Positions 7,447-16,664 are shown, numbered from the stretch's first letter. The stretch is DNA of 64,000 bases from Tolypothrix sp. PCC 7712 (GCF_025860405.1 NZ_CP063789.1:28235-92234); one strand, 5' to 3'. The notes: generated by a model not told the origin, from the sequence alone. A program made the numbers and translations.

Positions 7447-9840
7447 TTAAAAGCGGGTTTGATTTTGCAAATGCGCTAGCAGTTCCTCACTGGGCGGATT
7501 TTCAGCTAGCCACTGCTCGGCCTCATGCCGGAGAATCGGGGAACTGGACTCCCGCATTAGCAGCCGTTGGGCAAGCTGCTCCATTTTTTGACGAAGCACC
7601 GGGGGCAAGTGCAGGTCTTCTGCCATACAGTATGTTTTAACCCAGTGTTTCGCTTGGGCGATCGTCTGGAGTTTCAGGCGGGCTGCCTCTCGATGCTGCT
7701 CTGGGGTACAGCTGACGGTATTGATAGCAGAATTGCTATCAATACCGTCAGCTGTACCTGTTGATGATTCCGGTTCCTCTGGAGAAGAAACATCAGGGAG
7801 AGAAGCAGCTGCGTGAGAAGTGATAGAGGTATCAGGTGCTGATGAGCCTGCATTGCTGACACCTGGGTGTATAGAGACGGGTATAGAAAAGGGTATAGAA
7901 ACTGGTGGAGAAGTTGGTATAGAAGCTGGTACAGACACAGGTGCTGACTGGAGGTTGATAACAATGTCGCTATCAGCCGAGCTGACAGGTTCTGTGATAT
8001 TTGGGCTGTGGATGGGTATCCCGATTGTTTCAATGATTGATAAGTCTGATTTATCAAACTTTTGACAGTCGCCGGAATTTGAAAGACATTGGCTTTGCTT
8101 ATGAATCACTGAAGAATCACAATCGGATTGTTGATTGTGAGAATTAAATTCTGGATTTTTAAATCGTTGATTTTCAGATTGTGGATTTACAGTTTCAAGT
8201 AAAATCTCATCTTGAACAAATTGGGGATTATGAGAATTAGATTCTTGGTTTTCAGGTGACTGATTCTCACAGGCCCGATTTTCAGATGTATTTAGAATCT
8301 CACGTTGAGAGCTGATGGCGGGCTGACGGCTAACGCCGTCGCTCGCATCAGCCGAAGGTAGATAAAAAACCTTCATTATAGGGGGGGGTGTGTAAATCTG
8401 CTGAGTCTGGTGCTGTAACAAGGGTTCCAGGTTTTCGTCAGCTAGCCACGGATCTGGTAATTTTGGGTATTTTTCGGGCTGTAAGGGGGCTATAACTGGC
8501 TCTGGAGAAGCATTTACATGCTGTTTGGGGGTAGGGGTGTTTTCTTGCCCTTCGTGCAAAGGATGCCACAACCACAGGTATTCTGGCTTATGGAGTGTAG
8601 TTTGGCTCGTCCCCTTCCCGTATTGCTGTTTAGAAGCAGCAATGATTGCTTTGGCACGTTCGCTGGCGGTAGCAGGAAATTTCCCTTGCCCTTTGAGGTT
8701 GGCGACAACAGCAGTAATTCGTTCCAAGGTTTCCTGTTGGCGTTGCTGGTTGGGATGCGGGAAAGCAATCAGGTTGTTATTGCCATAACTAGCAGCAAAG
8801 TGTTCGCGGTAACTGGCCGAGCGGTTGGGGTAGGAAGGATACGGTGTATAAAATCCTTCACAGCACTTTGCCCATTCGGCAGCACGTCGTTCAATTTCGT
8901 GCTGGTGGCGGCAATACTGGTGGTAGCCGGGAGCAGCCAGGGCGGTTGTGACAATGTAGTCAATCAGTTTTAGCCCGCTAAGATTACCAAAAACAATACC
9001 ATAGCAAGCGATGTCCTTCAGCAGGTCGTTGGTTTGGTGAAAATCTGTCCAGCCTTCCCTGATGCGTTCCAGCAGATCTTGTTGCCACAGAAAGACGGCA
9101 TTACTCATGCCGTTGTCTGACCAGAACATTTTCTGTTTGCTGGCGGCGGCGATCGCCTGCTGTAATCCCTGATCATCTTGTCCTTGAGCTGACCAATTGG
9201 CAGCCCGTAGGAATTTCGCCAGGTCATTACTTTCGATTTGCCAGTCCGCATCTAATATATATGACCCCGCTTGCAGGGGCAGGCGATGGGCTTTGAAACT
9301 CGTGGGCTTGTCTTTACTATAGGGTTTGGGATTGGGGAAGATTTCTAACTGCCCGCCCTTGGTCGTGAGTCTGGCTTCCTTCAGGGCCAGCCACACCGCA
9401 CAGGCCAGAGAAAAGGAATGTATTTCTGAGCCGAAAAAATAATAAATATGAATACCGCCACTGTCACTGCTTTGGATTACCACAGGACGGCATAAGCCGA
9501 TTTTCTCCAGTGCGGCCAGCACTTTGCCATAGGCTTGAGGGTTGTTATAGGGATGGTATTGGCTGTTACGGTCAATGTCGAGCATGAGATAGCGCGTCCA
9601 TTTACCAAACTTCAAGCCCAGCAACACATCCGGGTTCAAGTACTGACTCCAGAGGTTTCGCGGCTGGATGGGATAGCGGCTTTCTGTCTGCCAGGCAGGA
9701 CGCTCACCCTCGCTTGGTACGGGTGCGTAAATAAACCCCCAAGGATGGTAAAAATACTGGAGAAATTTTTGACCCAATATATCTTCTGGCAACAGTCCCT
9801 CAAGGGTACTGTATCCTTTTTTCTTCTTTTCTGGCTGCAT
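7447..9840 (-). CDS. AEP-type primase-like protein, candidate plasmid replication protein
   Basis: From ATG 9840 (MQPEKKKKG) the protein is 797 aa. The N-terminal third carries the hallmarks of archaeo-eukaryotic primase folds: an acidic pair in YLMLDIDRNS (near residue 88) and SSDSGGIHIYYFF (near residue 128), as in plasmid and phage primase-polymerases. A helical region follows, then a long low-complexity stretch with Gln/Asn-Ser blocks and Val-Ser-Ile-Pro repeats, and a charged C-terminal region. A large hairpin repeat is embedded in the coding DNA at 7705-7758. Last in the minus-strand series that starts with the ParM-like gene, it is a likely replication initiator or primase; no separate rep gene was recognised nearby. 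Confidence 0.6.
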   Translation of the reverse strand: MQPEKKKKGYSTLEGLLPEDILGQKFLQYFYHPWGFIYAPVPSEGERPAWQTESRYPIQPRNLWSQYLNPDVLLGLKFGKWTRYLMLDIDRNSQYHPYNNPQAYGKVLAALEKIGLCRPVVIQSSDSGGIHIYYFFGSEIHSFSLACAVWLALKEARLTTKGGQLEIFPNPKPYSKDKPTSFKAHRLPLQAGSYILDADWQIESNDLAKFLRAANWSAQGQDDQGLQQAIAAASKQKMFWSDNGMSNAVFLWQQDLLERIREGWTDFHQTNDLLKDIACYGIVFGNLSGLKLIDYIVTTALAAPGYHQYCRHQHEIERRAAEWAKCCEGFYTPYPSYPNRSASYREHFAASYGNNNLIAFPHPNQQRQQETLERITAVVANLKGQGKFPATASERAKAIIAASKQQYGKGTSQTTLHKPEYLWLWHPLHEGQENTPTPKQHVNASPEPVIAPLQPEKYPKLPDPWLADENLEPLLQHQTQQIYTPPPIMKVFYLPSADASDGVSRQPAISSQREILNTSENRACENQSPENQESNSHNPQFVQDEILLETVNPQSENQRFKNPEFNSHNQQSDCDSSVIHKQSQCLSNSGDCQKFDKSDLSIIETIGIPIHSPNITEPVSSADSDIVINLQSAPVSVPASIPTSPPVSIPFSIPVSIHPGVSNAGSSAPDTSITSHAAASLPDVSSPEEPESSTGTADGIDSNSAINTVSCTPEQHREAARLKLQTIAQAKHWVKTYCMAEDLHLPPVLRQKMEQLAQRLLMRESSSPILRHEAEQWLAENPPSEELLAHLQNQTRF
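7705..7758. repeat. Long hairpin with 25-bp arms inside the primase gene
   Basis: The arms 7705-7729 and 7734-7758 are perfect complements around a GAAT loop. On the coding strand they are read as a mirrored peptide (GTADGIDSNSAINTVSCTP). An imperfect second hairpin lies in the same gene near 8318-8360. It could be a mobile palindromic repeat or a functional cruciform. Confidence 0.9.
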
Positions 9841-10281
9841 GACAAAAAATTTCCCATGAAAATTTTTCACCAGCAGCAAGCACTGGAAACAGCGTTGTGA
9901 TAAACTAATGGCAATGGGAAGGCCAGACTGACTATAATGTCAGCCTGCTTAAAAAGCAGAATGGACTTTTCAGCTTGGTTAGCCGTTATCAGGCTGTTTT
10001 ATCAGCAGGATCTACCAGAGTCAAACCGAGGCATTAAGAATGCCGTTTTAAGTTTTCCTGGGGGATAAGCATAAAACATAGTCTGCTCGCGGTGTATCAG
10101 GGACTAAGGAAGGCACCCTCAGTGTGGAATACAAATCTCTCCTGCTGTATGTGCCTGCTGCGATTCGGGAAAGCACGCGGGAATTGTTTTCAGTCGCCAA
10201 ACCAAAAGGGCAATTTCCGTGGCAAAATCCCATCAGACAAACAAAAATCTATATGAAATTTATTTGCCTTTTAATAAGGAT

Positions 10282-10316
10282 ACTCCCTGACAGAGCTTTT
10301 TTATCAGGGAGTTTTG
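10282..10316 (+). terminator. Rho-independent-like hairpin
   Basis: ACTCCCTGA (10282-10290) pairs with TCAGGGAGT (10304-10312) and is followed by TTTTG. A second, weaker hairpin flanked by A and T runs follows at about 10331-10370. Confidence 0.55.
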
Positions 10317-10586
10317 CCTTGTTAAATTTTCTTCAAAAAAATCCTCCTAGAGAAGGATCTCTGATTTTTTAGTCGAATAGAGGCCAGGGTGGTAATAGAG
10401 AGAGTTAGCATTGTTCTCGCTGCCATAGATTTTTGCTGACGCTTCATCTCTCTTCTCTCCTCTTGGTTTTGGGTGTCTGTCTGAGCTGATTCAGGTTGAG
10501 TCGGTTGAGGACAGACTATAGCAGGTGTCTTTGGTTGAGGCTGTCAGAGATAGGCTTTCTCTGTGGCGACTACAGCCTGTCATCCC

Positions 10587-10880
10587 TTGCCGTGGTCTGC
10601 CTTGGCCTGCCTTGAGAGAGCAGGGGGAGCTGGGGAGGCTGGGGGAACTGGGGGAGAAAAACACTTTTATGCAACGCTGGTGAAACTTGTTCATGGGGGC
10701 TGCCTTGTTTTTGACCACAGTGTGCGTAAATGCCGTAATTAAGGCAGTGGCCCCGCAAGCAAGCCGTATCCTCCTGCCGTGGCTGCCGTGTTTGCAGTGT
10801 CAGGGTTGCCTTGTTTCTGCTCTACTGCCGTGTGTGGGCTGAGAACAGGGTTTTCGTTAGCTGTTACGGCAACAAGGCAG
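10587..10880 (+). repeat. Iteron-like YTGCCKTG repeat cluster
   Basis: Copies start at 10587, 10597 and 10607 (exactly 10 bp apart), then 10700, 10774, 10783, 10806 and 10825, with one inverted copy (CAAGGCAG) at 10873. Helical phasing of the first three suggests protein binding on one DNA face, as for replication iterons. Confidence 0.45.
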
Positions 10881-10889
10881 TGCGGCGGT

Positions 10890-12902
10890 TTACCAGTCGG
10901 CTTTGCACCAGCTATCTGCCCCATCAAAAATCAGCGTTCCGGCTGCCACTAATTCCGCTAGGGCGTGAAAAATCTGCGCGTCCGTGTAACCGGACAAGCG
11001 ACTGGCTTTTTTCATGTCCCGCAAGGTTTTGGGGGATTGGGCTTTGACGGCATCGAAAAAGGCCAGAACATCTCTAGCGCTGGGGGACAGTTCGGTTGAC
11101 TGTTCCGCTTGCCTACTCGATTGCACTTTGGCGATCGCGTTTGTGAGTTCCTGCCTTTCAACTATGTTTAAGGAATCCTGGGGCAGTGTTGGTTGGTGGC
11201 TGGGGTGGTTGGCATCGGTTAATTCCGGAAAGAAAGTCAGCAGGGTACGGGCGGGATCTGGCTGTCCCGTGAACGGGTTGGTTTCGGTTTTCAGCCACGC
11301 TGGGATGGTGCCGATTTCGCCTCTGGGTAAGGGAGTTGCGAAGCTTTCCGGGTCTGCCAGAAAATAGGTTCCGGTGGCCACAGCAATGGAACGGAGAGTG
11401 CCAACTTTTTTGGAAGTCGATTCACAGCCAATAAAGGTGACATCGGCTTTGAAGGTGCTGCTCAGTCCACTGGTATTGCCTGTGCCTACCCAAGAAGTCA
11501 GGTTTTGACCGTGCAGCACGACGAAAATCTGTGCGCCTTTCTTACTGGCGCGGGACAGCAGAAATCGGATCATCCATTGCTTTTGTTCCGCTTCCAGATA
11601 GTCTGACAGGGCGACAGCTTCATCAATGACAATGATGCGGTCGGCGTAGGCCCCTACCGCCGCCTTGTCCATCTCCCGCAAGTAGCGGTACAGTTCCGCC
11701 GCGACGGATTTATCTGGTTCGTCCTTTTCGGGGAAACTGTAGGCGCAGATTAGGCGATCGCAGTGGAAGGGATAGAGGTCACATCCAGCACTAAAGTAGT
11801 GAACTTTCAGATCGGGAGATAAGGCGCTCTCAAGGATGGCGAGGATTGCCATCAGGGTTCCCTTGCCACCGCGCTGGTTGCCGCAGATAACGGTAATTTG
11901 TCTGTCCACGCATTTGGCGAGGTCGAATCCTGCCTGGTGTAACAATTTGATAATCTGTTCGGCGCGTTGGTTGAGTGGTAACGCTAGGAGCGAATCGATA
12001 TTGATAGGGGTTGAGGGCGTGGATTGCTTGGCAGGTAACGGGGTATCTATTCGCCTTGCTGCGCCGTCTGTTACACCAGGAGGGCTGTCCTTGAGATTAA
12101 CGGTTGGTGGTTCAGGGAGAGACACCGTTGTCGGCGGCGGCAGGGAAATGATTTTGGGTTGTGGGAGTGCGGTTCTCTGCGCTTGCAGTGCCTGCACAAT
12201 GCGGTAATTAAGCTGTGGGTCAAGGGACACTGAGGCCAGATGTTGATTTAAACTGGCTTGGTCGGGCAATGCCCCTTTGTAATCTATGTAACGGTCAAGT
12301 AACCAGCGATACGCATAAAACCGTTTCCCCGTTTCTACCTGGTCAAGATAGGCACTGAGAGGGGTGTTAAACTCGCGGAGCATGGCAAACTCGTAGCGTT
12401 CATATAAATCGAGGTGGAACATCAAATCTGCCAGCTCGTTTTTTTGGCTAAACCAGTCTATCCGCGCTTCGCTGTCCCCCATTGCTGCCAAGAATTCAAA
12501 GAAATTGCCGCGTAAAAAGGGAAGGGGGGCGAAGCAGTGCGAATCGTTTAAATCCTGGCCCACCGACCACACATAGCCTACGCCAGCAATCAGCGCCCCA
12601 ATCGGAGCTAAGGGACTGGTGGCGTAACAGACTGCCCCAACAGCAGTTCCGGCCAGGGTAATCAGTTTGGCAACATTCATCTGTGCCCGTCCCCTCTGTC
12701 CTCGGTACAGTAACTGGTCTTGGCGTTCCACCAGCCAGGAAGCGGCATTTCCAGCTTCTAAATGTTCAATGCAGGGGTAATTGTCCCTGAGCCGTGCGGT
12801 TTCTCTGGTGGTCAGGGTGGGCAAGGGTTGAGGTGGATTAACTGATTGGGGTGCAATCGGGGTTGAGGGTTCTGGTGGGTGTTGACGATCAAAGAAGTTC
12901 AT
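10890..12902 (-). CDS. Membrane-anchored P-loop ATPase with C-terminal winged helix
   Basis: A 670-aa protein. Two hydrophobic segments occur near residues 80-115 (LITLAGTAVGAVCYA, PIGALIAGVGYVWSV). A Pro-rich linker leads to a P-loop domain with Walker A GNQRGGKGTLM (near residue 344) and Walker B RIIVIDEAVAL (near residue 425), then a sensor-like region (FVVLHGQNLTSW). The C-terminus (ARDVLAFFDAV to the end) looks like a winged helix. The closest concept is an FtsK/VirD4- or zonular-toxin-like ATPase of plasmids, but I cannot assign a family. It lies 92 bp after a four-helix membrane protein gene; that gap contains a cyanobacterial GC-rich palindrome (about 12940-12966). Confidence 0.6.
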   Translation of the reverse strand: MNFFDRQHPPEPSTPIAPQSVNPPQPLPTLTTRETARLRDNYPCIEHLEAGNAASWLVERQDQLLYRGQRGRAQMNVAKLITLAGTAVGAVCYATSPLAPIGALIAGVGYVWSVGQDLNDSHCFAPLPFLRGNFFEFLAAMGDSEARIDWFSQKNELADLMFHLDLYERYEFAMLREFNTPLSAYLDQVETGKRFYAYRWLLDRYIDYKGALPDQASLNQHLASVSLDPQLNYRIVQALQAQRTALPQPKIISLPPPTTVSLPEPPTVNLKDSPPGVTDGAARRIDTPLPAKQSTPSTPINIDSLLALPLNQRAEQIIKLLHQAGFDLAKCVDRQITVICGNQRGGKGTLMAILAILESALSPDLKVHYFSAGCDLYPFHCDRLICAYSFPEKDEPDKSVAAELYRYLREMDKAAVGAYADRIIVIDEAVALSDYLEAEQKQWMIRFLLSRASKKGAQIFVVLHGQNLTSWVGTGNTSGLSSTFKADVTFIGCESTSKKVGTLRSIAVATGTYFLADPESFATPLPRGEIGTIPAWLKTETNPFTGQPDPARTLLTFFPELTDANHPSHQPTLPQDSLNIVERQELTNAIAKVQSSRQAEQSTELSPSARDVLAFFDAVKAQSPKTLRDMKKASRLSGYTDAQIFHALAELVAAGTLIFDGADSWCKADW

Positions 12903-12994
12903 AGTGATTTACTTCCCCAAGTAGACGCTTTGTAACCTCAGCGGAGCCGGAGACGCTCCGCCTCCGATAAAGAGTATGATTGAGGTACGAAATT

Positions 12995-13702
12995 TTACTT
13001 GCTGGTTAATTTCCAAATGCTGTATCCCACCTCGCCAGCGCACATGGTAGCGATGTTATAGGCGAGACAGGCGATAATCTGCCCAGGATTGGTGTAACGG
13101 AAGGGGTTGCGACCAGCAAAGGTTGTCACAATATCAAACACCCAGAAGAAAAGGGCGATCGCTCCTCCGGTATGTCGTTCCCGCATCCCGGCGCGTTTAT
13201 AATCCCCCCAGAGGGCTTGAGATAAATCAATTTTGCCCGTGGGTTTGGCTGGCAGGTTGTACTGGGTGCTGGCTTCAAATTCTACTTTGGCTTGGTCAGG
13301 ACGCTTGCCGCGTAGGGTTCTAGCTTCCATAATTTGTACGAGGGCGCTGATGCCCACTGATAGCCAGAACAAGGGATTAAAGGGTAAGGTCAGCCATCCG
13401 AGCCAGCCGATCCAGGTGCTTTCAAACCACGGTAGTAGAGGTGTTCCTTGAAACATTACCTGCCAGATACCATCCGTACTAAGCAGGGTTCCAGTGAAAA
13501 ATCCCAGTGCCCCTAAAATTTTTGAGCCGCTTGAGCCTGGAGTAACGAATTGCGCCAGGATGTAGGAAACAAAGCTGACGGGGATGGAGATGATATTTAC
13601 CAGCCACTGAGCAACAATTTCTACATAGTTAATGACGGATTTTTGCTTTTGTTGCTGTCGGTTGGATGTCGTTTCCTTAGTATCTTTATCAAGCAATGTC
13701 AT
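12995..13702 (-). CDS. Polytopic membrane protein of unknown function
   Basis: A 235-aa protein with about four or five hydrophobic segments (IISIPVSFVSYILAQFV; ILGALGFFTGTLLS; FWLSVGISALVQIM; GAIALFFWVFDIVTTF; IIACLAYNIATMCAG). The N-terminus is charged and Gln-rich and predicted cytoplasmic. It precedes the membrane-anchored ATPase in the same operon and may be its partner in the membrane; that is inference from position. No known family was recognised. Confidence 0.6.
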   Translation of the reverse strand: MTLLDKDTKETTSNRQQQKQKSVINYVEIVAQWLVNIISIPVSFVSYILAQFVTPGSSGSKILGALGFFTGTLLSTDGIWQVMFQGTPLLPWFESTWIGWLGWLTLPFNPLFWLSVGISALVQIMEARTLRGKRPDQAKVEFEASTQYNLPAKPTGKIDLSQALWGDYKRAGMRERHTGGAIALFFWVFDIVTTFAGRNPFRYTNPGQIIACLAYNIATMCAGEVGYSIWKLTSK

Positions 13703-13819
13703 AATTGCTACCTCTGTTTAGGTTTAAGCAAAAAGAAGGGCTGGGGTAGCGAAGAAGTAACAATTAACAACTCTCTTTCCCCCCCTGCTTCCCCAGCACC
13801 CTCTGCTCCCCCTGCTCTT

Positions 13820-14251
13820 TCAGAGGACAGGGGCGTTGTTACAGACATTCTGGTAGTAGTGTTTCCACAACCATTGACGGTTGCGGATTTGACCGATGCA
13901 TGTACCAGCAGCGTCATAGACAAACACTTCCTCATCCGCTAGCCAGCCAGTAGTATCTGGTTTGGGGTTGCGTCGGGGGGTATCATAGTAGCCGCGAATC
14001 TTCAGCTTCTGTCCGTTTGGCAGAACACCTGTTTGTGCTAGTTTGTCGGCGGTTTGTTTACGCTGCTCAATTCTGCTGCGTTCTAATTCTTCACTGTTGC
14101 GTAGTTGTGCTTGCTCTAGGAGGTTTTGGGCTTCTAGTTGGGAACTGGCGTTAAACGCCTTGAACTGTGATGGCAGTTTGAAGATTAAGGGGGAAGCGAC
14201 ACACAGCAATCCCAACAGCCCAAAGGTGGCTGGTATTTGATAGCGTGTCAT
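13820..14251 (-). CDS. Small exported or membrane-anchored protein
   Basis: A 143-aa protein with one N-terminal hydrophobic segment (FGLLGLLCVASPLIF) and no clear cleavage site, followed by a helical charged region and a C-terminal soluble part (LKIRGYYDTPRRNPKPDTTG, FVYDAAGTCIGQIRNRQWLW). The C-terminal part has the look of a small beta domain. It belongs to the minus-strand operon between the small soluble genes and the membrane protein. Function unknown. Confidence 0.55.
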   Translation of the reverse strand: MTRYQIPATFGLLGLLCVASPLIFKLPSQFKAFNASSQLEAQNLLEQAQLRNSEELERSRIEQRKQTADKLAQTGVLPNGQKLKIRGYYDTPRRNPKPDTTGWLADEEVFVYDAAGTCIGQIRNRQWLWKHYYQNVCNNAPVL

Positions 14252-14327
14252 GGGTTGGTAGAAATGGAATGTTCAGGGGCTGGATGTTGACCCAGCCTTC
14301 AGTTATTGCTTGCTGTCCCGGTGAATG

Positions 14328-14600
14328 CTATGCAGGAGATTTTGCTTGATTGACTAAGGCTTCGATGAGGCCCAGCTTGTCACTGGTGGAAAGTTCATCA
14401 AGCCGCACCATCGCCTCTTCTACGCTGGCTCTAATGTCATCTTCTTGTTCAGCGCAGACATCTTCTGCCAATTTCACGATCATCCAGAGGCGTTCGGTGT
14501 TATTGAGTTTTTGGAACTGCGCTCCCCACGCTTCTTGCATTTCTGCCAGTAATCCTTCGTCCCCTGGGGTGTATGCGGTGTAGTAGCCAATTGGTTTCAT
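14328..14600 (-). CDS. Unknown 90-aa acidic helical protein
   Basis: From ATG 14600 (MKPIGYYTAYTPGDEGLL) the product is 90 aa, acidic and mostly helical. Its start overlaps the end of the preceding small gene by 4 nt (ATGA), showing translational coupling. No family recognised; small acidic proteins like this are common in plasmid replication or partition operons. Confidence 0.55.
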   Translation of the reverse strand: MKPIGYYTAYTPGDEGLLAEMQEAWGAQFQKLNNTERLWMIVKLAEDVCAEQEDDIRASVEEAMVRLDELSTSDKLGLIEALVNQAKSPA

Positions 14601-14758
14601 GAGATTGCCCTCTCTTGCCCTACTGCAATTTGGCACAATTGATTGGTCAACAAATCCAGCAGGTGTTTGATATGTTGTGGGTGCTGGTAGGCGAACTGCC
14701 GATGATTGGACAAACTATTCTGTTGACCCTGATTTAGGGCAGTTACATTTTGTCGCAT
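14597..14758 (-). CDS. Unknown 53-aa protein
   Basis: The ATG at 14758 (MRQNVTALNQGQQNSLSNHR) gives 53 residues rich in Gln, Asn and His. It overlaps the next gene by 4 nt. A longer version starting at 14812 would overlap the upstream gene by 38 nt and is less likely. No similarity recognised; support comes from the chain of overlapping frames. Confidence 0.45.
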   Translation of the reverse strand: MRQNVTALNQGQQNSLSNHRQFAYQHPQHIKHLLDLLTNQLCQIAVGQERAIS

Positions 14759-14774
14759 AATAATAATGATGTCC

Positions 14775-15092
14775 TTATAGTTTTCGTGCTTGATGAATCT
14801 GTAAGGAAACAAGTACCCCTGATTTGGTAGCCAGCCTGGGCAGGGGTGCTATCTTCCTTTGCTCAAATTCGCTCAGGGCGTATGCCAGTTCGTCCAATGC
14901 TTGGATAGCATCGCCTATGCGTAAATCGGGGTTATATGTGCCGGAACAGACTAGTTCCAGCACTGTTGAGTCTTGCGCTAAATCATTGATGGATTGGCGA
15001 ATGTCTGCAATCTGAGCCAAGACATTTGCAGGTGATGGTTGCGGTGTTTGTGCGATCGCGGGTTTTTCTCTGCTGCTGTTGTTGGGTATCAT
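14775..15092 (-). CDS. Unknown 105-aa protein
   Basis: A 105-aa soluble protein with a Pro/Gln-rich N-terminus and a helical core (ANVLAQIADIRQSINDLAQD; IQALDELAYALSEFEQRK). Its ATG overlaps the stop of the preceding RHH-like gene by 4 nt. It may be an accessory of the actin-like partition operon; the family is unknown. Confidence 0.5.
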   Translation of the reverse strand: MIPNNSSREKPAIAQTPQPSPANVLAQIADIRQSINDLAQDSTVLELVCSGTYNPDLRIGDAIQALDELAYALSEFEQRKIAPLPRLATKSGVLVSLQIHQARKL

Positions 15093-15430
15093 GCGGCCTC
15101 CTGTTCAAATAATTCTCCTAATTGGTAGTCCAAACTAAAATCATCGGCTTCTGCGGCAGCCGCTACAGACTCCCCTGCTCTACCCTGCGATATGAAGGAA
15201 AAGTTCCGGGCAGAGGGTGAGAAACTCAGCAGCCAGTCCACTAGCCGTCCCAAAGGCATTTTGCGAGTAATACCGTGGGCTAGTTTGTGTTCGTAAAGGG
15301 CACGGTTGACCAAGGTTGAGTAATCTATCGGGGTCAATGTCTCTGGGGTTTTTCCTAAAATTCGCTCTGCCTGGGTTTCTAGATATTGTTGTAAATCTTC
15401 TTCCAGGCGTACCCGTTTTAGTTCCGCCAT
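15089..15430 (-). CDS. Possible ParR-like adaptor of the first actin-like system
   Basis: From ATG 15430 the product is 113 aa. The N-terminus (AELKRVRLEEDLQQYLE, then PIDYSTLVNRALYEH) is compatible with a ribbon-helix-helix fold: a basic beta strand followed by two helices. The gene starts one base after the stop of the ParM-like gene, the position where parR normally lies. The acidic Ala/Glu-rich tail could contact the filament. The assignment rests on gene order and fold impression, not on a clear family match. Confidence 0.45.
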   Translation of the reverse strand: MAELKRVRLEEDLQQYLETQAERILGKTPETLTPIDYSTLVNRALYEHKLAHGITRKMPLGRLVDWLLSFSPSARNFSFISQGRAGESVAAAAEADDFSLDYQLGELFEQEAA

Positions 15431-15431
15431 G

Positions 15432-16508
15432 TTATTTACCTCGCTGGTAACGACCTTCGGCAATTCGCTGTAAGCCCAAAGCATTTGCCCAGCAAGCTTC
15501 TGGGATGGGGGTAATGCCTGCTTTCTGGAATTTTTCTTGGGCGAAAGGCAAGGCTGCGCCACCACCCCAGGCGACGAGGCTTTGAGCTGCATCCCGCCAT
15601 TCCTCTACTTCTGCTAAAGCCAAGCGGATGCGGTCATCAAGCCAGGTTTTGAGATGACGGGTGTAGAGATGCTGAAAACTGAAGTTTCGGGTGCCGTACT
15701 TCAAACTGTGGTTTTCAATCGCTTGGCGGATTAGTTCGGTGTTACCCGCTTTACCTGTACCGAGGTCTTTCACCAGTTCGACATCGGCGGCGATCTGCTC
15801 TAGCAAATCAACACATCCCCCCACTGCCAGCACATTGCGGTGAATAATCTTGCCACTGGGAGCAAACACTGTAGGAATAACGGTGGATGTGCCAAAGTCC
15901 AAGGCGATGACATGACCGGAGATGTCAATCAGGGGGTCTGGTTTGTAGGCGGCACAAAAGGCATAGCTGCCAGCTCCTTCAGGCACTACAAGGGAGACTG
16001 TGAGAACAACCTGGGTTTTTGGTTTGTCTCGACCGCCAAAACTTACGGTATGGGTGCCACTGGTTTTGGTGGTGACCAGTTCCCGGAACACTTGCGTGTT
16101 GTGGCTGCTGAGAACTAAGTGCAGATTCCAGTTTTCTTGGGGGGGTAAGCTTGCTAAAGCACCCAATATCATGTGCAGGACGTATTCGGCTTTGAGCGCT
16201 GGGTTATCGCTGAGTTTGATATGGGAGGTGGGGGCTTTCCAGGCGGCAAGGCTTCCTGTTAAATACTGTCTGCCTTTCAAATCTTGGCGGCTACCGTCGT
16301 GATAGAAAAAATGTCCGCCTTCGGGTGAGGTCAGTTCGTCGTGGAGTTCCTCGCGGACTTCGACGATTTTGGCAGGGGTGCGGACACGCTGTTGTGCTGT
16401 GCCAGTGCCGAGGGCGAGTTTTAGTAAGCCAGCACCTGTATCTACCCCGGTGGAGATCATTGAGCTGGTTTGTCCGTTTGCAGCTTTCTTTGGCTGCATC
16501 AATATCAT
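15432..16508 (-). CDS. ParM/StbA-like actin family ATPase (first system)
   Basis: A 358-aa protein with the actin-fold signatures: phosphate 1 loop VDTGAGLLKLAL near residue 23, phosphate 2 loop IALDFGTSTVIPTVF near residue 207, and an adenosine motif VAWGGGAALPFAQ near residue 315. These proteins form filaments that push plasmid copies apart. It is first in a tightly packed minus-strand operon. A palindromic operator (16665-16687) lies between it and the divergent regulator gene. The window encodes a second, distinct actin-like ATPase at 58498-59625. Confidence 0.75.
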   Translation of the reverse strand: MILMQPKKAANGQTSSMISTGVDTGAGLLKLALGTGTAQQRVRTPAKIVEVREELHDELTSPEGGHFFYHDGSRQDLKGRQYLTGSLAAWKAPTSHIKLSDNPALKAEYVLHMILGALASLPPQENWNLHLVLSSHNTQVFRELVTTKTSGTHTVSFGGRDKPKTQVVLTVSLVVPEGAGSYAFCAAYKPDPLIDISGHVIALDFGTSTVIPTVFAPSGKIIHRNVLAVGGCVDLLEQIAADVELVKDLGTGKAGNTELIRQAIENHSLKYGTRNFSFQHLYTRHLKTWLDDRIRLALAEVEEWRDAAQSLVAWGGGAALPFAQEKFQKAGITPIPEACWANALGLQRIAEGRYQRGK

Positions 16509-16664
16509 GTGTTTTACCTCTCTGTTATGGAAATATCTGCGCTTTCTTCTACAAAGCGCTGTCTTTTATTGGCTGAAAAGCTCTGTCACGCCAATCTGGT
16601 CTGTTTTTCCTATGACGTGGGATATTTTGGTCTGATGTCCATCACTTTAGCACACATCAGTTTG

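Larger units (their letters stand above)
9841..10889. other. 1-kb intergenic region between primase and ATPase genes
   Basis: No convincing protein gene is seen. A 43-codon frame at 9937-10068 (+) and an 82-codon frame at 10124-10372 (+) lack clear ribosome binding sites. The segment holds a terminator-like hairpin (10282-10315), a GGGGAGCTGGGG-type skewed repeat near 10620-10655, and a cluster of YTGCCKTG repeats (10587-10880). It is the best candidate in the window for a replication origin. Confidence 0.5.

Noticed and set aside
10124..10372. 82-codon frame as a gene
   Set aside because: No ribosome binding site, low protein-like character after the first 40 codons, and it runs over the terminator hairpin.
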